Notes: generated from the letters alone by a model not told the origin. A stretch of DNA of 64,000 nucleotides from Azospirillum sp. RU38E (GCF_900188385.1 NZ_FZOI01000003.1:124001-188000), one strand, 5' to 3'. Positions 17,272 to 25,517 are shown, counted from the first letter of the stretch. A program made the numbers and translations.

Positions 17272-17429
17272 ATACCAATCCGCCGAATGATTGACCCTTG
17301 GTCAACCCTTCAGCGGGCTCAGGCGCCGGCGCCAACATCCGTTGGCTTGGCTAACGCGGCACGAGCCGCGCGGCGGCAGTCGCCGCCGATACCAATCCAC
17401 CGTGAGCCAAGCTCAAGGCGGATTGGTAT
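17272..17429 (+). repeat. Multi-hairpin intergenic element, copy B
   Basis: A full-length copy of 158 bases with perfect 13-base terminal inverted repeats ATACCAATCCGCC. Inside are hairpin 2 GCCAA-CATCCG-TTGGC, linker CTTGGCT, hairpin 3 GCGGC-ACGA-GCCGC, hairpin 4 GGCGGC-AGTC-GCCGCC and a terminal hairpin 5 whose arm repeats ATACCAATCCACC. It lies 18 bases before the start of the Sel1 lipoprotein gene and so may be part of its leader. Confidence 0.85.
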
Positions 17430-17447
17430 GACATCAGGGCAGGCGGA

Positions 17448-18407
17448 ATGATGACAAGATACATGCGGCTATTCCCCACCCTGCTGATCGGGGTGGCCAT
17501 AGCGGGTTGCACCACGAGCAGCCCGCAGCAGCAGACGGCGCGTATTTGCAACAGCAGCGGCTGTGTGGATCAGGATCGGAACATCCAAACCTTTGTTCCG
17601 CAGGATGATCCGCGTTTCTCCCCGCCCCGCGATGTGGATAGTTATGCTGGGGAGAGGCTGGCCGACCTGGAGGCCAGTGCCAATGCCGGTAATCCCATTG
17701 CTGCCTATAAAAGGGGCATCGCGGCGCTGTCCGGCATTGGCGCTGGCGGGAAAAGCCCGGCGGAGGCAGCACGCTGGTTCCGTCTGGCGGCTGACGGTGG
17801 GCATACCTGGGCAGCCTATCGGCTGGGGGAGATGTACCGCAACGGTACAGGCGTTCCCCGCAACCTGGAGCTGGCGCTGAGTTATCTCAATGGCGCCGCC
17901 CAGGCCCGTCAACCCCTGGCAGCCAATAGTTTGGGGGTCATGGCCCTTAACGGCGAAGGTGTCGGCAAGGACACGGCCCGGGCCGCAGAATGGTTCACCA
18001 TCGCCGCCGAACAGGGCGTCGCAGATTCACAGTATAATCTGGCATTGTTGACCTTCCAAGGCGATGGCATCCGCCAGAACCTTTACAATGCGTTGCAATG
18101 GATGCGGGCGGCAGCTGCCAATGGCAGCGCCAAGGCACAGACAGCAGTCGGCCGCCTCTATATGACCGGCCTGGACACGATGGGACAGGATATCAAGGAA
18201 GCAAAGAAGTGGCTTGGCATGGCCGCCGACAAGGGCGACCCGGAAGCGCAGAAGCTGTTGAGCGAACTGCTGCGTGAGGAAAAGGAGTATCGGGATTACC
18301 AGCGCCGGTTGACGGAACTGGCGGCACAAACCGCCGTCTATTGGGCCCAGGCTACCCTGGTGCGCGAGTTGAACACCACCACTATCCGGCATTACTGGTA
18401 CTGGTGA
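17448..18407 (+). CDS. Sel1-repeat lipoprotein
   Basis: A 319-residue protein with an N-terminal lipoprotein signal (LLIGVAIAGCTTS, lipobox IAGC). After a short linker it has about five Sel1-like repeats of 36-38 residues, for example AARWFRLAADGGHTWAAYRLGEMYRNGTGVPRN and AAEWFTIAAEQGVADSQYNLALLTFQGDGI, with the usual Ala/Gly/Leu spacing, ending in a Lys/Glu-rich helix (LREEKEYRDYQRR). Sel1 repeats form alpha solenoids for protein contacts; as a lipoprotein it probably acts in the periplasm or at the outer membrane. Repeat element copy B forms its leader. Confidence 0.88.
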   Translation: MMTRYMRLFPTLLIGVAIAGCTTSSPQQQTARICNSSGCVDQDRNIQTFVPQDDPRFSPPRDVDSYAGERLADLEASANAGNPIAAYKRGIAALSGIGAGGKSPAEAARWFRLAADGGHTWAAYRLGEMYRNGTGVPRNLELALSYLNGAAQARQPLAANSLGVMALNGEGVGKDTARAAEWFTIAAEQGVADSQYNLALLTFQGDGIRQNLYNALQWMRAAAANGSAKAQTAVGRLYMTGLDTMGQDIKEAKKWLGMAADKGDPEAQKLLSELLREEKEYRDYQRRLTELAAQTAVYWAQATLVRELNTTTIRHYWYW

Positions 18408-18416
18408 AGGGCCGAT

Positions 18417-18452
18417 GGCCCCATCCTATTATCGTGTAATCAGGATGGGGCC
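18417..18452. terminator. Hairpin between convergent genes
   Basis: Eleven-base arms GGCCCCATCCT and AGGATGGGGCC separate the Sel1 gene from the convergent dehydrogenase gene. No run of T follows on either strand, so this is only a possible terminator. Confidence 0.5.
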
Positions 18453-18466
18453 GCAGGGGCGCTGCT

Positions 18467-19945
18467 TTACCGCTTCAACCCGCCCATCAGCATATACTTG
18501 ATCTCCAGATAATCCTCGATCCCGTACTTGCTGCCTTCGCGGCCGGTGCCGCTTTCCTTCACCCCGCCGAACGGGGCCACTTCGGTGGAAATGATACCTT
18601 CATTGATGCCGACAATGCCATATTCCAGCGCTTCCGCCACCCGCCAGACCCGGCCGATATCCCGGCTGTAGAAGTACGCCGCCAGACCAAATTCCGTGTC
18701 ATTGGCCATGGCGATGGCCTCTTCTTCGTCCTTGAAGCGGAACAGCGGGGCCACCGGGCCGAACGTCTCTTCCTTCGCCACCTTCATTTCCGTGGTCACG
18801 CCCGTCAGGATGGTGGGCTCAAAGAAGCTGCCACCCAACGCATGGCGCTTGCCGCCCAGCGTCACCTTGGCGCCCTTGGACAGGGCATCGGCAATATGTT
18901 CTTCGGCCTTGGCCACGGCGGCATCATCGATCAGCGGGCCGGTAGTCACGCCCTCTTCCAGGCCATTGCCGATCTTCAGCTTGGACACCGCCTCGGCCAG
19001 CTTGGCGGCAAAGGCGTCATAGACGCCATCCTGCACCAGCAGCCGGTTGGCGCAGACGCAGGTCTGGCCGGCATTACGGTATTTCGACGCCATGGCCCCC
19101 AGCACGGCGGCATCCAGATCGGCATCATCGAACACGATGAAGGGGGCATTGCCGCCCAGTTCCATTGAGACCTTCTTCACCGTGCCAGCGCATTGTTCCA
19201 TCAGCACCTTGCCGATTTCGGTGGAGCCGGTGAAGGACAGCTTGCGCACGATGGGATTGCCCGTCATCTCCCCGCCGATGGCGCGGGCCGAGCCGGTCAG
19301 CACCGACAGCACACCCGCCGGCACGCCCGCCCGTTCCGCCAGCACCGCCAGGGCAAAGGCGCTGTAGGGGGTGGCGGTGGCGGGCTTGATCACCATGGGG
19401 CAGCCGGCGGCCAGGGCCGGGCCGGCCTTGCGGGTGATCATGGCGGCGGGGAAGTTCCAGGGCGTGATGGCCGCCGTCACCCCGATCGGTTCCTTGGTCA
19501 CCACAATGCGGGCATCGGGCTTGAAGGTGGGGATGGTGTCGCCATAGACACGCTTGCCCTCCTCCGCGAACCATTCGATGAAGCTGGCCGCATAGGCGAT
19601 TTCGCCCCGGCTTTCCGTCAGGGGCTTGCCCTGCTCAGCCGTCATCAGAATGGCCAGATCCTCCTGGTTCGCCATCAGCAGCTCGAACCATTTGCGCAGG
19701 ATGGCGGCGCGTTCCTTGGCGGTCTTGGCCCGCCAGGCCGGCCAGGCCTTGTTGGCGGCTTCAATGGCGCGGCGGGTTTCCGCTGCCCCCATCTCCGGCA
19801 CGGTGCCAATCAGGGCGCCGGTGGCCGGATTGGTCACATTGAGGGTGCGCCCGCTGTCGGCCCTCACCCACTCGCCGGCCAGGAACGCCTGGGTGCGGAA
19901 AAGCGACGGGTCTTTCAGGGCCGGAAGGCCGGTGCTGCTGCTCAT
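18467..19945 (-). CDS. gabD: NAD(P)-dependent succinate-semialdehyde dehydrogenase
   Basis: A 492-residue aldehyde dehydrogenase. The ATG at 19945 (MSSSTGLPALKDPSLFRTQAFLAGEWV) gives the normal length and follows a GGATGGAAA ribosome binding site. Conserved parts are TPWNFPAAMITRK, SFTGSTEIGKVLM, MELGGNAPFIVFDDAD with the catalytic base Glu, and RNAGQTCVCANR with the catalytic Cys; the CVCAN form is typical of GabD. The C-terminal VAPFGGVKESGTGREGSKYGIEDYLEIKY is likewise typical of the SSADH group. It probably oxidises succinate semialdehyde to succinate, for example from 4-aminobutyrate. It lies alone, with operator-like dyads upstream. Confidence 0.92.
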   Translation of the reverse strand: MSSSTGLPALKDPSLFRTQAFLAGEWVRADSGRTLNVTNPATGALIGTVPEMGAAETRRAIEAANKAWPAWRAKTAKERAAILRKWFELLMANQEDLAILMTAEQGKPLTESRGEIAYAASFIEWFAEEGKRVYGDTIPTFKPDARIVVTKEPIGVTAAITPWNFPAAMITRKAGPALAAGCPMVIKPATATPYSAFALAVLAERAGVPAGVLSVLTGSARAIGGEMTGNPIVRKLSFTGSTEIGKVLMEQCAGTVKKVSMELGGNAPFIVFDDADLDAAVLGAMASKYRNAGQTCVCANRLLVQDGVYDAFAAKLAEAVSKLKIGNGLEEGVTTGPLIDDAAVAKAEEHIADALSKGAKVTLGGKRHALGGSFFEPTILTGVTTEMKVAKEETFGPVAPLFRFKDEEEAIAMANDTEFGLAAYFYSRDIGRVWRVAEALEYGIVGINEGIISTEVAPFGGVKESGTGREGSKYGIEDYLEIKYMLMGGLKR

Positions 19946-20046
19946 GCTGTTTCCATCCTGCAATTTTGATGGTGGGGCCGCCGGGGCGGCCTTGATGTCG
20001 TGAAGACATAGGCCCCTGACAGGTGGGCATGGCAAGAGCGCAGGGA

Positions 20047-20140
20047 AGGATCGACCGCAGGGCGGTAACGGTTACATCGCTTCCCCGTCAGGCGATGTAA
20101 CCCGGCCCCGACAGTGGTAACCGTTACCGCCGTCGATCCT
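20047..20140. promoter_or_regulatory. Nested palindrome with two LacI-type operator-like dyads
   Basis: Two operator-like dyads, GTAACGGTTAC (20065-20075) and GTAACCGTTAC (20117-20127), sit in inverted copies GGCGGTAACGGTTAC and GTAACCGTTACCGCC. They enclose an inner hairpin (GGTTACATCGC / GCGATGTAACC) and are flanked by AGGATCGA / TCGATCCT. The whole 94-base block can fold as a cruciform. It lies about 100 bases upstream of the gabD start and touches the glmU stop codon. It may be a paired repressor site for gabD, a glmU 3' structure, or both. Confidence 0.55.
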
Positions 20141-21491
20141 ACCCCTTCCGCGCCTTCAGCGCCGCCTTGGCCTTGCGGTAGCGCGCGGCCCAGCCTTCCT
20201 TCACCACCTCGTCCGGGCGGGTGATGACCAGGGCATCGTCGGGCACATCGCGGGTCACCACGCTGGCCGCCGCCGTATAGGCACCGTCACCCAGTTCCAC
20301 CGGGGCCACCAGCGTGCTGTTGGAGCCGACGAAGACATTCTCCCCGATCACCGTGCGATGCTTCAGATAGCCATCATAATTGCAGGTGATGGTGCCGGCA
20401 CCGATATTGCTGCCGCCGCCAACATCGCTGTCACCCAGATAGGTCAGGTGATTGGCCTTGGCCCCCGGCCCCATCTTCGTGTTCTTCAGTTCCACGAAAT
20501 TGCCGACATGCGCGCCTTCCCCCACCTCGCTGCCGGGGCGCAGGCGCGCATAGGGGCCGATGATGGCGCCTTTGCGCACGATCACCCCTTCCAGATGGCT
20601 GAAGGCGCGGATTTCTACCCCGTCTTCCACTGTCACACCCGGCCCGAACACCACATTCTGGCCCACCGTCACGTCACGGCCCAGCAAAGTGTCGGCAGCA
20701 AACCACACCGTATCCGGGTCCAGCAGGGTGGCGCCATTGGCCATGGCGGCCTGGCGCAGACGGTTCTGGAAAATCTTTTCCACGCCGGCCAGTTCGGCCC
20801 GGGAATTCACGCCCAGCGCATCCTCCACCGGGCCTTCCACCACGGCGCAGGCATGGCCCTGGGACCGGGCGACCGCGACGGCATCGGTCAGGTAATATTC
20901 GCCCTTGGCATTATCATTGCCGATGGCGTCGATCAGCCCCGTCATCCGCGCCCCGTCAAAGGCCATGAAGCCGGCATTGCACAGGCCGATGGCGCGTTCG
21001 GCCGGGCTGGCATCCAGGAATTCGACAATCCGTTCCAGCCCGCCATCAGCCCCCTGCACCAGCCGACCATAGGCACCGGGATCGGCCGGCCGCATCCCCA
21101 TCACCACCACGGCGGGATTGCTGGCCCCATTGCGGGTGGCCACCATGGCGCGCAGCGTCTCCACCGTGATCAGCGGCGTGTCGCCATAGAGCACCAGCAC
21201 ATCACCGGTGAACCCCTCCAGCAGCGGCAAGGCGGCCTTCACGGCGTCCCCCGTGCCCAACTGGTTTTCCTGCACCATTGTGGCATGGGGTGCCACAGCC
21301 TGGGCCACATTCTCCATCCCCGGCCCCACGACGACGACGACGCGTTCAGGTGCCAGCGCCTGGGCAGCATCCAGCACATGGCGCACCATGGGCAGGCCGC
21401 CCAGCGGGTGCAGCACCTTGGGCAGGGCTGACTTCATGCGCGTACCCTTGCCAGCGGCAAGAATGATGCAAGCGATCGGTCGTTCGGTCAT
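20139..21491 (-). CDS. glmU: Bifunctional UDP-N-acetylglucosamine pyrophosphorylase / glucosamine-1-phosphate N-acetyltransferase
   Basis: A 450-residue cytoplasmic enzyme that makes UDP-GlcNAc for peptidoglycan and lipopolysaccharide. The N-terminal uridylyltransferase domain begins LAAGKGTRMKSALPKVLHPLGG, the classic G-x-G-T-x-M motif; QENQLGTGDAV and YGDTPLI follow. From about residue 245 the left-handed beta-helix acetyltransferase domain is built from hexapeptide repeats (VTVGQNVVFGPGVTVEDG onwards), with the NFVELKNTKMGPGAKANHLTYLGD segment and the catalytic His region. The start at ATG 21491 is chosen because the longer frame gives a non-homologous extension. Divergent from gph, with 104 bases between. 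Confidence 0.96.
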   Translation of the reverse strand: MTERPIACIILAAGKGTRMKSALPKVLHPLGGLPMVRHVLDAAQALAPERVVVVVGPGMENVAQAVAPHATMVQENQLGTGDAVKAALPLLEGFTGDVLVLYGDTPLITVETLRAMVATRNGASNPAVVVMGMRPADPGAYGRLVQGADGGLERIVEFLDASPAERAIGLCNAGFMAFDGARMTGLIDAIGNDNAKGEYYLTDAVAVARSQGHACAVVEGPVEDALGVNSRAELAGVEKIFQNRLRQAAMANGATLLDPDTVWFAADTLLGRDVTVGQNVVFGPGVTVEDGVEIRAFSHLEGVIVRKGAIIGPYARLRPGSEVGEGAHVGNFVELKNTKMGPGAKANHLTYLGDSDVGGGSNIGAGTITCNYDGYLKHRTVIGENVFVGSNSTLVAPVELGDGAYTAAASVVTRDVPDDALVITRPDEVVKEGWAARYRKAKAALKARKG

Positions 21492-21595
21492 GGCAATCCG
21501 CCCATGGCTGCGATAGGGGAACTTGTGCTGGGTGTAGCATAGAGCACCCCGCTTCCGACAAGATGCCTGCGATCTGAACAGAGGTTTTATCCGCC

Positions 21596-22270
21596 ATGCC
21601 CACGGCCGACCGCTTTCCCGCCTTATTGTTCGATTTCGACGGCACGCTGATCGACAGCGCCCCCGATATCGCCCTGGCACTGAACCAGCTGCTGGCCGAA
21701 TCCGACCGCCCGACCTTGACCCTGGATCAGGTAAAGGGCCTGATCGGCGATGGGGCCCCCCGGTTGGTGGAACAGGCCATGGCCGTCACCGGCCACCCGG
21801 TGGCGGGCGACGATCTGGCCCGGCTGACCGGGCGCTATCTGGACATCTACGGAGCCCTGCCGGCGGACCCGGCCTGCGTCTACCCCGGCGTGGCCGAGAC
21901 CCTGGCCGCCTTGAAACAATCCGGCCACCATCTGGCGCTTTGCACCAACAAGCCGGCAGGCATTTCGCTGGAACTGCTGCCGGCGCTGGGGCTGGGCAAT
22001 CTGTTCAACGTGGTGGCCGGCGGCGACACCGCGCCCCGCCGCAAACCCCACCCCGATCCGCTGCTCTGGGCGCTGGACAAGCTCGGCTGCCGTCCCGATC
22101 AAGCGGTGATGGTAGGCGACAATGGCAATGACGTGGCCGCCGCCCGCGCGGCGGGAATACCGGTGATCGCCGTCGCCTATGGCTATCCGCGCATGGCCCT
22201 GGCCGATCTGGGGGCCGATTGCATCATTGAACAGTTTGCCGATCTGCCGGCGGCATTGGCGGGGTTGTGA
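21596..22270 (+). CDS. gph: Phosphoglycolate phosphatase-like HAD hydrolase
   Basis: A 224-residue haloacid dehalogenase-type phosphatase. Motif I FDFDGTLIDSAPDI supplies the nucleophile Asp and acid Asp, motif II is in ALCTNKPAGISLEL, the Lys of motif III in PRRKPHPDPLLWAL, and motif IV in MVGDNGNDVAAARAAG. The helical cap lies between motifs I and II. This layout and length match Gph, which removes 2-phosphoglycolate formed during DNA repair or photorespiration. Closely related HADs act on pyrophosphate or sugar phosphates, so substrate is inferred. It is divergent from glmU. Confidence 0.9.
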   Translation: MPTADRFPALLFDFDGTLIDSAPDIALALNQLLAESDRPTLTLDQVKGLIGDGAPRLVEQAMAVTGHPVAGDDLARLTGRYLDIYGALPADPACVYPGVAETLAALKQSGHHLALCTNKPAGISLELLPALGLGNLFNVVAGGDTAPRRKPHPDPLLWALDKLGCRPDQAVMVGDNGNDVAAARAAGIPVIAVAYGYPRMALADLGADCIIEQFADLPAALAGL

Positions 22271-22295
22271 AGGGGGGCGTCGACCCCACCAAGAC

Positions 22296-22348
22296 ATTCG
22301 CCAGTAGAGAATTTTTTTACTTGACGCATTTTCTCTATCGGCGAATAT
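22296..22348 (+). promoter_or_regulatory. Promoter and operator of the toxin-antitoxin operon
   Basis: A -35 box TTGACG (22321-22326) and a -10 like GAATAT (22343-22348) with 16 bases between lie six bases before the toxin ATG. An inverted repeat, ATTCGCCAGTAGAGAAT (22296-22312) and ATTTTCTCTATCGGCGAAT (22328-22346), surrounds the -35 box. That placement is what is expected for autorepression by the XRE antitoxin. Confidence 0.65.
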
Positions 22349-22354
22349 CTGAGC

Positions 22355-22615
22355 ATGAAACTCGCACTCAGCAAAGCCGCCTTGAAGGGCCTGTCGAAGA
22401 TGCCGCCAAAGGCCCGCGCGACCATGATGACGAAGCTGGAAACGGTGGCGGCATCGCCTTTCGCCAACCACCCGTTCGACGTCAAGGCGCTGACCGGCGT
22501 GCCGGACACGTACCGTATCCGTCAGGGGGACTGGCGCGCCGTATATGCGCTGGTGCGTGTTGAGGACACGATGATGGTGATCATCATCGACATCCGTGGA
22601 GAGGTGTATAAATGA
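22355..22615 (+). CDS. Type II toxin, RelE/HigB-like
   Basis: An 86-residue protein of the RelE/ParE superfamily. The pattern LSKAALKGLSKMPPKARATMMTKLETVA, then HPFDVKALTGVPDTYRIRQGDWRAVYAL and VIIIDIRGEVYK shows the two N-terminal helices, the strand region with conserved R-x-R-x-G-D-W-R and the final beta strand. Such toxins usually cleave mRNA on the ribosome; the usual Arg and Lys candidates are present. The toxin comes before the antitoxin, the order seen in higBA-type pairs, and its stop overlaps the antitoxin start (ATGA). Confidence 0.9.
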   Translation: MKLALSKAALKGLSKMPPKARATMMTKLETVAASPFANHPFDVKALTGVPDTYRIRQGDWRAVYALVRVEDTMMVIIIDIRGEVYK

Positions 22616-23013
22616 ACGCCATTACCCCCCTGGACATCACCGCCGATACGGTCACGTTGGCCCGCGCCGATTATGACGCCCTGCTGACGGAGTTGGAGGA
22701 AGCGCGGGACATCGCCACCGTGCGGCAATTCAACGCCGATCTGGCCGCCGACCGCACGGAAACCCTGCCCTGGGAGATGGCCCGCACTCTGCTGGATGGG
22801 GCCAACCCGGTCCGTGTCTGGCGCGAGCATCGCGGCATGACTGCCCGCGCACTGGCCGCCGCCGCCGGCATTGCACCGGGCTACCTGTCGGAAATTGAAA
22901 CGGGTAAGAAACCGGGCAGCGCTGCCGCACTGAAGGCCCTGGCCACGGTCCTGCGGGTAGATATGGAGGATCTGGTTCCTGACAGCGCCCCAACCGCCGA
23001 TACCGCCGGCTGA
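22612..23013 (+). CDS. XRE-family antitoxin
   Basis: A 133-residue protein. The C-terminal half is a helix-turn-helix of the XRE type: VWREHRGMTARALAAAAGIAPGYLSEIETGKKPGSAAALKALATVL. The N-terminal half (YDALLTELEEARDIATVRQFNADL) is a helical segment typical of antitoxins that wrap around RelE-type toxins. The start codon overlaps the toxin stop. It probably neutralises the toxin and represses the operon through the inverted repeat at 22296-22346. Confidence 0.9.
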   Translation: MNAITPLDITADTVTLARADYDALLTELEEARDIATVRQFNADLAADRTETLPWEMARTLLDGANPVRVWREHRGMTARALAAAAGIAPGYLSEIETGKKPGSAAALKALATVLRVDMEDLVPDSAPTADTAG

Positions 23014-23120
23014 GTAATCACTTCATTTCGCACACTTGCATTTCGGTTAAAAAGCGAAGCGATAGCCTGTTACCATAGGACCACGCCCGGCGGACGGGCA
23101 ACCATTTTATGGAGATAACA

Positions 23121-23540
23121 ATGAGAATAGAAATAATACAGGACAAAAATAAACTGTCACCCCTTCAAGAAACACTTGACAATGAAGTATCAGCCGCATT
23201 TCCAAATTACGACGGTATAGTTGATATATTTTATACTCGAAATCCAACATATTTTGGCGCGTTTGAAGATAATCATCTTATCGGAGTTGCCACTATAAGC
23301 GGAACAATTGATAACACATGTGAGCTTTATAAACTTTATATATCACCTACACATAGAAACCGTGGTTATGGCGAGTCACTCTTGAGACACGTCTTGGATG
23401 AAATAAAACGCTCGGAAGTGAATCGAGTATGTGTAGAAATATCAGGTAGCAGTTTAAGTTTTTGGAAAAAAATTGTTACTATCTTTCAACTTGATGTGGA
23501 CGTAATTCCTCCGAAAAATTTTATAATAAAATTATCGTAA
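23121..23540 (+). CDS. GNAT family N-acetyltransferase, AT-rich
   Basis: About 139 residues. The ATG at 23121 is preferred to the one at 23109 because the sequence ATGGAGATAACA between them supplies GGAG at the right distance. The GNAT fold is indicated by YFGAFEDNHLIGVATI (strand 2-3), ELYKLYISPTHRNRGYGESLLRHVL, where R-N-R-G-Y-G is the acetyl-CoA pyrophosphate loop, and VNRVCVEISGSSLSFWKKI. The gene is much more AT-rich than its surroundings and uses codons such as ATA and AGA, which indicates recent transfer. Substrate unknown. It follows a toxin-antitoxin pair, and an unidentified reading-frame remnant comes after it. Confidence 0.8.
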   Translation: MRIEIIQDKNKLSPLQETLDNEVSAAFPNYDGIVDIFYTRNPTYFGAFEDNHLIGVATISGTIDNTCELYKLYISPTHRNRGYGESLLRHVLDEIKRSEVNRVCVEISGSSLSFWKKIVTIFQLDVDVIPPKNFIIKLS

Positions 23541-23854
23541 TTTATCATTGAGCTTCCAAACAAATGATCTCTGATGTAGCTCTGCTCCGAAATGGACCGA
23601 CGCCATAATTAGAGCCCCTTTGAAGGCGCTGGCGACCATTGAAGCCGACCCGGTCGAGCACCTGATACGTGTCGTTATAGAGAGTCAGAGGAAGGAGCGT
23701 GCCTTAAACAAGGCTCGCTAAGTCAGCCGTCAGGCGGCCCGCTATTGTAGCCTTATCCTGGTTAAATTATCCGATGTGCAGATAGCCTAAGGCCCAATCG
23801 TGGGTGTGGCAGTCCAAAGATGTGCGGCGTCAATGGCTGTCCCCAAGCCCCCCC
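23541..23854. other. Intergenic region with an unidentified reading-frame remnant
   Basis: About 310 bases between GNAT and the DUF3108 gene. A frame without a start codon at 23575-23721 encodes 48 residues ending KALATIEADPVEHLIRVV then IESQRKERALNKAR and a TAA. The composition looks coding and may be the C-terminal stub of a lost gene, but no family is recognised. Nothing else is seen. Confidence 0.35.
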
Positions 23855-24736
23855 TCACCCCACCCTATCCAACTTGGCCAGATGCACCATCACCGGCCCC
23901 AGCGGGCTGTCCATTTCCAGCCGCACCGGCACCGCTGGGCCGCCGGGCGTGGCGGGGGCGATCCACAGTGTCACCTCCCGCCCCGCACGCCGAGCCCCTT
24001 CCCCGTCGCGGTCACGCCGGTCGGGGCGGTTCTCCTTCCATTTGCCGGCCAGCGGCTTATACGTCACGGCACAGCGCCGCGCCGGGCCGCTGAACACCGA
24101 CAGGTCGCTGGCCACCACCTGATCCTGCCCCCGGTCGCTGAAAGCCAGATCATAGCGCTGGCGCCCATCATAGACCGGCACAGTCAGGTCGCACGTGCCG
24201 CCCCGCCCCACGCGGTCCAGCACCGCCACAATGGCCGACACCGGGTCCAGCGTGCCCTGGCGCAGTTCATCGGGCACCGGCTCCCGGTCCTTTTCCGGTG
24301 CCGGGTCGGCCAGGGACAGCAGGGGCGCCCCGCCCACCGGATAATCCAGCGTCGTCAGGCGCGGTTCATCCCGCCAGGCCCCATGGGCGGTGAAACGCAC
24401 CGGCTGCGGCATCCCCGTCCCATCCAACCGACCATAGGCACGCACATCGGTTTTCCAGTTGGCGATCCGACCCAAGAACCCATCCGTTTGTAAAGACAGA
24501 CCCACGCGATACATCTCCGCCAGCGGGCCGATATGGGCGCCGGCATCAATCACATGCACCCCGCCGACATAGATGGCATAGGTCAGCCCCAGATCGCCCG
24601 GCTGGGCGCTGGTGGCCGGTGCGGTCGGCGGCGGCAGGGCCGGAACCGCGGGGTTGCCGGCACTGCCCCCGGCAAAGGCCAGCAGGCCGACGCCAAGGCA
24701 AAGCGGGGCGAGCAGGCGGGAACGTGTCGCACGCAT
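23855..24736 (-). CDS. DUF3108 domain-containing exported protein
   Basis: A 293-residue protein starting at ATG 24736, which gives a signal peptide (RLLAPLCLGVGLLAFAGGSAGN). The mature part fits DUF3108: LGLTYAIYVGGVHVIDAGAHI, MYRVGLSLQTDGFLGRIANWKTDVRAYG, YDGRQRYDLAFSDRG and a final PVRLEMDSPLGPVMVHLAKL. These proteins are predicted periplasmic beta-rich proteins of unknown role, common in alphaproteobacteria. A longer in-frame reading starts in the tRNA promoter region and is not used. It is divergent from the tRNA gene. Confidence 0.82.
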   Translation of the reverse strand: MRATRSRLLAPLCLGVGLLAFAGGSAGNPAVPALPPPTAPATSAQPGDLGLTYAIYVGGVHVIDAGAHIGPLAEMYRVGLSLQTDGFLGRIANWKTDVRAYGRLDGTGMPQPVRFTAHGAWRDEPRLTTLDYPVGGAPLLSLADPAPEKDREPVPDELRQGTLDPVSAIVAVLDRVGRGGTCDLTVPVYDGRQRYDLAFSDRGQDQVVASDLSVFSGPARRCAVTYKPLAGKWKENRPDRRDRDGEGARRAGREVTLWIAPATPGGPAVPVRLEMDSPLGPVMVHLAKLDRVG

Positions 24737-24849
24737 CGGGCAGGTTTCCTGTTCGTCCATGGCGGCCATTGCTGACAAGGATGGCAACGTTGCCCACCGG
24801 GTCAACCGCCCCGGTGCCAAAAAAAATCGCAACACCCTGTTTTTTCCCT

Positions 24850-24878
24850 TTGACACCCCCGCCAACCCTCTTTATAAG
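24850..24878 (+). promoter_or_regulatory. Sigma-70-type promoter of tRNA-Val
   Basis: A perfect TTGACA (24850-24855), 17-base spacer and TATAAG (24873-24878) lie 62 bases upstream of the tRNA. Its near-consensus form fits a stable RNA gene. Confidence 0.8.
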
Positions 24879-24940
24879 CCCGCTCCACCGACGGCGACGA
24901 ACGAACGAAACAGTTCGAACGAAGCGTCAGATGGACGGAT

Positions 24941-25015
24941 GGGCGCGTAGCTCAGCGGGAGAGCATCGCCTTCACACGGCGGGGGTCGCAGGTTCAATCC
25001 CTGCCGCGCCCACCA
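24941..25015 (+). tRNA. tRNA-Val (anticodon CAC)
   Basis: The full cloverleaf can be read. The acceptor arm GGGCGCG pairs with CGCGCCC, and the D arm is GCTC-AGCGGGAGA-GC. The anticodon arm CGCC-TTCACAC-GGCG has anticodon CAC at 24973-24975, and the T arm contains GGTTCAATCC. The CCA end is encoded. It reads GUG valine codons. Its 3' end is followed by a terminator at 25046 and the repeat element copy C; no integrase gene or attachment duplication is seen nearby. Confidence 0.97.
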
Positions 25016-25045
25016 TCCGATCCAAGATTTGCACGATATGTGCCG

Positions 25046-25074
25046 AACCCCACCTGGGAAACCGGGTGGGGTTT
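25046..25074 (+). terminator. Rho-independent terminator after tRNA-Val
   Basis: A stem of ACCCCAC-CTGGG / CCGGG-TGGGGT type with an AAA loop is followed by TTTTTG, about 30 bases past the tRNA. Confidence 0.85.
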
Positions 25075-25105
25075 TTGCTTTGTCCCCCAACATCATTTCT
25101 CCAAC

Positions 25106-25258
25106 ATACTGATCTTCCTTGCGCGTGACCGAACAAGGAGGATTTCGTGTTCCCTCAGCGCCGGGCGCTGCCATCCGGCAGCTTGGCTCACGGCGCACGA
25201 GCGCCGGGCTGGCGGTCGCAAGCCTCCACTCTGCCGAGGGTAGACCCTCCGCAGAGTG
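25106..25258 (+). repeat. Multi-hairpin intergenic element, copy C
   Basis: A divergent full copy of 153 bases. It has hairpin 1 CCTTG...ACAAGG, linker TTCCCTCA, hairpin 2 GCTGCC-ATCC-GGCAGC, linker CTTGGCT, hairpin 3 GGCGC-ACGA-GCGCC, hairpin 4 around a GGTC loop with one mismatch, linker CTCCA and hairpin 5 CACTCTGC / GCAGAGTG. The outer ATACC / GGTAT ends are degraded (ATACTGATC at the left). Confidence 0.8.
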
Positions 25259-25441
25259 ACCGCAGAACTATCGAGTCGACCTGACGGCCCGCCTGCGGCA
25301 GCCTGTCGCACGACCTAGGTCGCATTTCCTCTGCCGCCGCACCCTGCCATGCCTGATCCGATTATATCCGTGAAAACAGGCGTTTGGCGTCGGGGCTGCT
25401 GTGGGGTGGCTGTCCGGTGCCGCTTCTGCCGCTGGTAATGA

Positions 25442-25517
25442 CCGGTGTGTTTCTGGCCTTTCCCCGCCGTTCAGCGTTTCATGGTGAACGGGAGGAAAGG
25501 GGGAGAAACACCCCCGG
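25442..25517 (+). promoter_or_regulatory. Structured leader of cstA
   Basis: Three stems stack into one long imperfect hairpin of about 75 bases: GTGTTTCT (25447) with AGAAACAC (25504), CCTTTCC (25457) with GGAAAGG (25494), and CCGTTCA (25467) with TGAACGG (25485); CCGG ends close the base. No T run follows, and a GGGAGAG ribosome binding site sits 14 bases further, just before the cstA ATG. A post-transcriptional control element is possible. Confidence 0.5.

Noticed and set aside
24941..25258. tRNA-Val as an integration site
   Set aside because: No integrase gene and no repeated tRNA 3' end were found; the following repeat belongs to the hairpin family found elsewhere.
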